From Mycoplasmatota bacterium (GTDB lineage: Bacteria; Bacillota_I; Bacilli_A; Izemoplasmatales; Izemoplasmataceae): a stretch of DNA of 9,026 bases. The notes below the pieces were generated by a model. That model was given only the letters and a program-made list of their open reading frames with translations, was not told the origin of the DNA and ran no database searches. The stretch lies in contig DAOVWR010000045.1 of NCBI GenBank assembly GCA_030636545.1, forward strand, positions 1 through 9,026, read 5' to 3'. Each line of letters starts with the position of its first letter. Position 1 is the first letter of the stretch. Of this stretch, positions 5,812 through 9,026 are shown piece after piece. Made by a program: the position numbers and the translations under genes.

Positions 5812-5824
5812 TTTGAATATCAAA
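5812..5824 (-). promoter_or_regulatory. FabT-type operator palindrome in the degV2 leader
   Basis: TTTGATATTCAAA on the - strand is a perfect inverted repeat (TTTGA, 3 nt, TCAAA). It has the same half sites and spacing as the core of the streptococcal FabT box as I recall it. It lies between the promoter and the ribosome binding site of the operon that encodes the FabT-like regulator, where binding would block transcription. Confidence 0.65.
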
Positions 5825-5839
5825 GCATTATATAGAGAA

Positions 5840-5868
5840 AGTTTACACTTTTTATAGCAATTTGTCAA
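5840..5868 (-). promoter_or_regulatory. Promoter of the degV2-fabT-like operon
   Basis: On the - strand, a perfect TTGACA (5863-5868), a 17-nt spacer and TAAACT (5840-5845). A perfect TATAAT also occurs 13 nt further on (5827-5832) but has no matching -35. The -35 sits inside a second short palindrome, ATTTGTCAAAT (5860-5870). Confidence 0.6.
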
Positions 5869-5874
5869 ATATAG

Positions 5875-5899
5875 AAAGCAAAGTTATTCACTTTGCTTT
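5875..5899 (-). terminator. Hairpin at the end of the nfn operon, weak T run
   Basis: AAAGCAAAGT, loop GAATA, ACTTTGCTTT on the - strand: a perfect 10-bp stem that overlaps the nfnB stop codon. The tail is CTATATTT, so the T run is poor. It may end the nfn transcript inefficiently, leaving some read-through into degV2, whose -35 begins 7 nt further on. Confidence 0.55.
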
Positions 5900-7266
5900 G
5901 ATTTAATATATTTGTCCATTTCGATGCTAGCATCTTTACCGGCACCCATTGCTAAAATTACTGTAGCAGCGCCACTAACAACATCCCCACCAGCGAATAC
6001 ACCAGGGATTGATGTTTGATGATTTTCAACAACTATTCTACCCCATTGATCTACATCTAAATCAGCTTCTGATTCTTTAAGAATTGGGTTAGGTCTTTGG
6101 CCAATTGAAATAACACACGAATCAATATCAAATGTCTTGAATGTGTTTGTAGGCATTGGTCTTCTACGACCTGATTTATCTTTTTCTCCAAGTACCATGA
6201 TTTCGCATCTTACTTGTTTTAAACGATAATTCTCACCAATAAATTCTACAGGATTCAATAACAATCTAAAATCAATATCTTCTTCAATTGCGTGATGAAT
6301 TTCTTCAAGTCTTGCCGGTAGTGCGTCCATATCTCGACGATATAAAACAAACACTTCTTTTGCGCCTAATCTTTTAGCAGTTCTAGCAGCATCCATTGCT
6401 ACGTTTCCTCCACCAACAACAGCTACTTTATTCCCGATTCTAACAGGTGTTGCAGATTCCGGGAATTTATGTGACTTCATTAAGTTAACTCTTGTTAGGA
6501 ATTCATTTGCGTAATAGATTCCACTTAGATTTTCTCCAGGTACTCCTAAAGGACTAGGAAGCCCAGCTCCACTACCTAGGAATAATGCTTGGTATCCTTC
6601 TTCATTCATCATTTGATCAATTGTTATTGATTTTCCAATAACAACATTCTTATGGAATCTAACTCCCATATCTTTTAAACGATCTATTTCTGTTGTTACA
6701 ATATCTTTTGGTAATCTAAAATCAGGAATTCCATATTTTAATACTCCACCAAAATCATGAAGAGCTTCAAAGATATCAACTGAATATCCCATTCTTCTCA
6801 TTTCAGCTGCATTGGCTAGTCCTGCTGGACCGCTTCCTACTATTCCTACTTTGATATTATTTTCAATTATTTTAGTTTCTCTTAAAACATTATTTTCTAA
6901 TGAATAATCTCCTAAGAATCTTTCAAGTGCACCAATTGAAACTGGTTCACCTTTGATTCCGACGATACATGCTTGTTCACATTGTTTCTCTTGTGGACAA
7001 ACGCGTCCACAAACAGAAGGTAAAATGTTAGCATCATATATAGTGTAATATGCTTGATCCAAATCACCTTCAATTAATTCGCCAATAAACTTGGGAATAT
7101 CAATTGATACAGGACAAGCAGGTACACATCTTGGATTCTTACAATCTAAACAACGTGATGCCTCAAGTTGAGCTTCAGCTAATGAGTATCCGCAAGCTAC
7201 TTCTTCAAAATTTGATCTTCTGATAACCTTGTCTAAGACAGGCATCACTACTCTTGGACCCTTCAT
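5884..7266 (-). CDS. nfnB: NfnB, large subunit of bifurcating Fd:NADP+ oxidoreductase
   Basis: With NfnA it interconverts NADPH with NADH plus reduced ferredoxin by flavin-based electron bifurcation in the cytoplasm. The 460-aa protein resembles the GltD/SudA fold. The N-terminal region (about 15-115) carries two [4Fe-4S] cysteine sets: C39, C42, C47, C51 with CPVSIDIPKFI, and C86, C90, C96, C100. An FAD-binding GSGPAG lies at 144-149 and YGIPDFRLP at 178-186. The NADP(H) site has GGGNVAMDAART (285-296) followed by YRRD, and a final FAD motif FAGGDVVSGAATVILAMG lies at 424-441. It is commonly annotated as glutamate synthase small subunit, but no large subunit is nearby and NfnA is. The start is ATG 7266, overlapping the nfnA stop as ATGA, with GGTGA 4 nt upstream. 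An in-frame GTG at 7290 is less likely because MKGPRVVMP looks like the family start. Confidence 0.93.
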   Translation of the reverse strand: MKGPRVVMPVLDKVIRRSNFEEVACGYSLAEAQLEASRCLDCKNPRCVPACPVSIDIPKFIGELIEGDLDQAYYTIYDANILPSVCGRVCPQEKQCEQACIVGIKGEPVSIGALERFLGDYSLENNVLRETKIIENNIKVGIVGSGPAGLANAAEMRRMGYSVDIFEALHDFGGVLKYGIPDFRLPKDIVTTEIDRLKDMGVRFHKNVVIGKSITIDQMMNEEGYQALFLGSGAGLPSPLGVPGENLSGIYYANEFLTRVNLMKSHKFPESATPVRIGNKVAVVGGGNVAMDAARTAKRLGAKEVFVLYRRDMDALPARLEEIHHAIEEDIDFRLLLNPVEFIGENYRLKQVRCEIMVLGEKDKSGRRRPMPTNTFKTFDIDSCVISIGQRPNPILKESEADLDVDQWGRIVVENHQTSIPGVFAGGDVVSGAATVILAMGAGKDASIEMDKYIKSKQSE

Positions 7267-8078
7267 TTCTTCACCAACCTTAAATTGCACACATGTTCTT
7301 CTTCGTGATAATAATCTTGACGAGCAATAAGTTCATCAAAATTAACTCCCTCACCAGGGAAATCAGGACCATCAATACAAGCAAAGAATGTTTTACCATC
7401 AATTGTTACTCGACAATTTCCACACATTCCTGTCCCATCAATCATAATAGGATTTAATGATACATCAGTTGGTATATTATATTTTTTATTTAATATAACA
7501 ACAAATTTCATCATTACTAAAGGACCAATTGCGATTGTATGATCATATTTCTTTTCTTTATATAATTCAACAAGAACATCAGTTACAAAACCTTTAGTTC
7601 CTAATGATCCGTCATCAGTGGCAACATAAATATTGTCACAATACTTTTTATATTTATCTAGCAAGATGATATAGTCTTTGTTTCTTGCCCCAATTACTAA
7701 ATCAACATTAACCCCTCTTCTTTTATATTCTTTAAGTTGCGGAAGTAATGGTGCAGCTCCAACTCCGCCAGCAATTCCTAAGACACTCTTGACATCTCTA
7801 ATATGAGCAGGTTTACCTAAAGGACCAACAAAGTCAGCAATAGAATCTCCTTCATTAAGCTGACCGAGAAGACTAGTAGAATATCCTAATTTTTGATAAA
7901 TTATTGATACATTTTCTCCTTCTATATCAACTATAGTTAAGGGAATTCTTTCTCCCTCGTCGTTTACTCTTAAAATAATGAAATGTCCAGGAAGTGCATT
8001 TTTAGAAACTAATGGTGCATGTACAACCATTAAATCAACATCTTTGTTTAAAGTTTCTTTTTTAAGTATTTTATACAT
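7263..8078 (-). CDS. nfnA: NfnA, small subunit of bifurcating Fd:NADP+ oxidoreductase
   Basis: This subunit carries FAD, NAD(H) and [2Fe-2S] sites and exchanges electrons between NADH and NfnB. The 271 aa have the ferredoxin-reductase layout. A FAD domain spans about 1-95, with PLTIVD (46-51) and GPLGKP (85-90). The nucleotide domain starts with LGIAGGVGAAPLLP (100-113) and includes VIGARNKDY and TDDGS (154-158). The C-terminal [2Fe-2S] segment DGTGMCGNCRV (214-224) plus FFACIDGPDF (231-240) gives D214, C219, C222 and C234, the one-Asp, three-Cys set known for this subunit. The gene begins 2 nt after the flavodoxin stop. Its AAAGGTG ribosome binding site (8084-8090) lies inside the flavodoxin gene. 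The TGA stop overlaps the nfnB start. Older names are sulfide dehydrogenase or dihydroorotate dehydrogenase electron-transfer subunit; the NfnB neighbour decides against them. Confidence 0.93.
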   Translation of the reverse strand: MYKILKKETLNKDVDLMVVHAPLVSKNALPGHFIILRVNDEGERIPLTIVDIEGENVSIIYQKLGYSTSLLGQLNEGDSIADFVGPLGKPAHIRDVKSVLGIAGGVGAAPLLPQLKEYKRRGVNVDLVIGARNKDYIILLDKYKKYCDNIYVATDDGSLGTKGFVTDVLVELYKEKKYDHTIAIGPLVMMKFVVILNKKYNIPTDVSLNPIMIDGTGMCGNCRVTIDGKTFFACIDGPDFPGEGVNFDELIARQDYYHEEEHVCNLRLVKK

Positions 8079-8080
8079 AG

Positions 8081-8515
8081 TTACACCTTTCTCTCGCTAG
8101 TCTTAATTCCTTTAATATATGTAATGTGTTTAACAATTTTATTTGAACTATCAATAACCTCTTTAACACTATCTAAATAATCATTATTTTCACCAATTGA
8201 TGAACTTACTACAGTTACCTCTTTATTCGTGAAAATATTTTGTTTTAAGTATCTTGACATAAAGATACAAATCTTACCTCCCCAAACAGGCGAAACAAGA
8301 AAAATTTCATCATACTGATCAAAATCAATTTTTGGAGTTTTAAATTCAATATCCTTATTAGCTATAACTATATATGCATAATGAATCACTCGAAAAAAAG
8401 CACATTTGTTTGGCTTGTGCAAATCTTCAATCTCAAAATGATCTCCTTCAATTTGATATGCAATATTTTTACACTTTTGTTTTTTTGTCATTGAATAATA
8501 AATTATAGCTTTCAT
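8081..8515 (-). CDS. Flavodoxin-like protein
   Basis: A 144-aa protein with the flavodoxin fold. The N-terminal strand and phosphate-loop region is AIIYYSMTKKQKCKNIA (3-19). This loop is degenerate, since the family usually has another Thr where Q13-K14 stand. YDEIFLVSPVWGGKI (68-82) matches the family's YD.i.lg.PVW.g flavin-contacting segment. EVTVVSSSIGENNDY (99-113) matches the last loop. A longer insertion with FFRVIHYAYIVI (40-51) is unusual. It probably binds FMN, although the altered loop leaves this open. It is first in a unit with nfnA and nfnB, so it may donate electrons to or accept electrons from Nfn in place of ferredoxin. AAGGAGTG (8523-8530), 7 nt upstream, fixes the start. It could instead be a flavodoxin-type oxidoreductase or protoporphyrinogen oxidase relative. 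Confidence 0.8.
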   Translation of the reverse strand: MKAIIYYSMTKKQKCKNIAYQIEGDHFEIEDLHKPNKCAFFRVIHYAYIVIANKDIEFKTPKIDFDQYDEIFLVSPVWGGKICIFMSRYLKQNIFTNKEVTVVSSSIGENNDYLDSVKEVIDSSNKIVKHITYIKGIKTSERKV

Positions 8516-8547
8516 GAGTTATCACTCCTTAAATGCTCTACCTTAAT

Positions 8548-8575
8548 ATTATATCAAAAACCACCTATTTCTCAA
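8548..8575 (-). promoter_or_regulatory. Promoter of the flavodoxin-nfnA-nfnB operon
   Basis: On the - strand, TTGAGA (8570-8575), a 16-nt spacer and a perfect TATAAT (8548-8553), preceded by TGA as an extended -10. It is followed by a short leader and the flavodoxin ribosome binding site. It is the best -10 in the window. Confidence 0.75.
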
Positions 8576-8590
8576 GCAAATTATTTTCAA

Positions 8591-8619
8591 TAAAAAGAGA
8601 TGTTCGCGTGCGAACATCT
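8591..8619 (-). terminator. Intrinsic terminator after the MFS gene
   Basis: AGATGTTCG, loop CACG, CGAACATCT on the - strand, followed by CTTTTTATT. The 9-bp perfect stem begins directly after the MFS stop codon. It insulates the flavodoxin-nfn promoter from upstream transcription. Confidence 0.92.
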
Positions 8620-9026
8620 TTACTCAGTTTGTAAGTGATTTTTACTAATAACTTGTAATAAGAATAAATAGAATAATGTAACAATAATTGCTAGGATGAA
8701 AAAGCTAGTTCTTAGTCCATATAAATCCCCAATAAGTCCTACTAATGGGAAAATTATAATCATTATAATACTAAATGACATTCCAAAGAAACTCAGTGCA
8801 GTAGCTCTTGTTTCTGATGGAATAATACGGTTCATATAGTCAAACAATACAACGTAAAACAAACTATCCAAAAATCCGAGAATTACAAATGGTACAAAGA
8901 TAATACTATCTACTAATATCAGCCAAAAAGAAATTATCATAAATAGCGGAACATATATTAAGATTTTTCGCTCTTTATATTTCTTTTCCAATTTATAAGC
9001 GGTAATTCCACCAACAACAGCAAATA
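8620..9026 (-). CDS. MFS transporter, C-terminal part (5' end outside window)
   Basis: The reading frame stays open to the right edge of the window, so only the last 135 or so codons are present; the start is not here. An in-frame TTG at 8991 is not a real start, because hydrophobic coding sequence (AVVGGITAYK) continues upstream. Four hydrophobic segments are visible. A loop with IPSETRATALSFFGMSFS is typical of the second half of major facilitator drug/solute transporters, where the RAT motif precedes a membrane helix. GLIGDLYGLRTSFF matches the G.i.d..G loop before the last helix. It ends at a strong terminator. The substrate cannot be deduced; efflux-type MFS is the closest impression. 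Confidence 0.8.
   Translation of the reverse strand, partial: FAVVGGITAYKLEKKYKERKILIYVPLFMIISFWLILVDSIIFVPFVILGFLDSLFYVVLFDYMNRIIPSETRATALSFFGMSFSIIMIIIFPLVGLIGDLYGLRTSFFILAIIVTLFYLFLLQVISKNHLQTE

Noticed and set aside
5884..7266. Glutamate synthase small subunit (gltD/gltA)
   Set aside because: No large glutamate synthase subunit is nearby, and the adjacent gene has the NfnA one-Asp three-Cys [2Fe-2S] set.
1..9026. Mycoplasma genetic code (TGA = Trp)
   Set aside because: Trp codons are TGG, and TGA properly ends the padR and nfnA genes at ATGA overlaps with the next start.

Overview
This AT-rich window comes from a low-GC Gram-positive-type bacterium. Lipoprotein signal peptides, strong GGAGG ribosome binding sites and extended -10 promoters all fit Bacillota or their wall-less relatives. 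Tryptophan is read from TGG, and TGA ends at least two genes (padR-like and nfnA), so the standard bacterial code applies and not the Mycoplasma code. The gene set suggests an anaerobic fermenter, possibly of an Izemoplasma/Acholeplasma/Haloplasma-like lineage. That placement is inference.

Bases 1-2140 (+ strand) form an extracytoplasmic flavin module. A Cys-rich lipoprotein ends in a degenerate FMN-attachment motif. Behind an intrinsic terminator lies a lipoprotein ApbE (FAD:protein FMN transferase) with an extra N-terminal Ig-like domain. Convergent to it (2175-2675, - strand) is a small integral membrane protein of the Gx transporter/Hpre_diP_synt_I family. This type is often found near flavin-based extracellular electron transfer genes.

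Bases 2778-5788 (- strand) form a fatty-acid-binding and regulation block. Two DegV/FakB paralogs are each tied to a different regulator. The upstream unit is degV2 followed by a FabT-like MarR regulator. A perfect FabT-type palindrome (TTTGA-N3-TCAAA) lies in its leader. The downstream unit is a tightly overlapping PadR regulator, HAAS/2TM membrane protein and degV1, with its own extended -10 promoter and a dyad that may be the PadR operator.

Bases 5884-8515 (- strand) are a redox operon: a flavodoxin-like protein, NfnA and NfnB. NfnAB is the electron-bifurcating NADH-dependent ferredoxin:NADP+ oxidoreductase. The genes are separated by 2 nt or overlap by 4 nt and have one good upstream promoter. 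The window closes with the C-terminal part of an MFS transporter running off the right edge, ending at a strong terminator.

No RNA genes, CRISPR arrays, insertion sequences or phage genes were seen. There is no gene-free stretch longer than about 110 bases. The strongest leads are the predicted FabT autoregulation of a FakB gene, the two-regulator/two-FakB layout, and the lipoprotein that combines a CxxC repeat with a putative FMN site beside ApbE.
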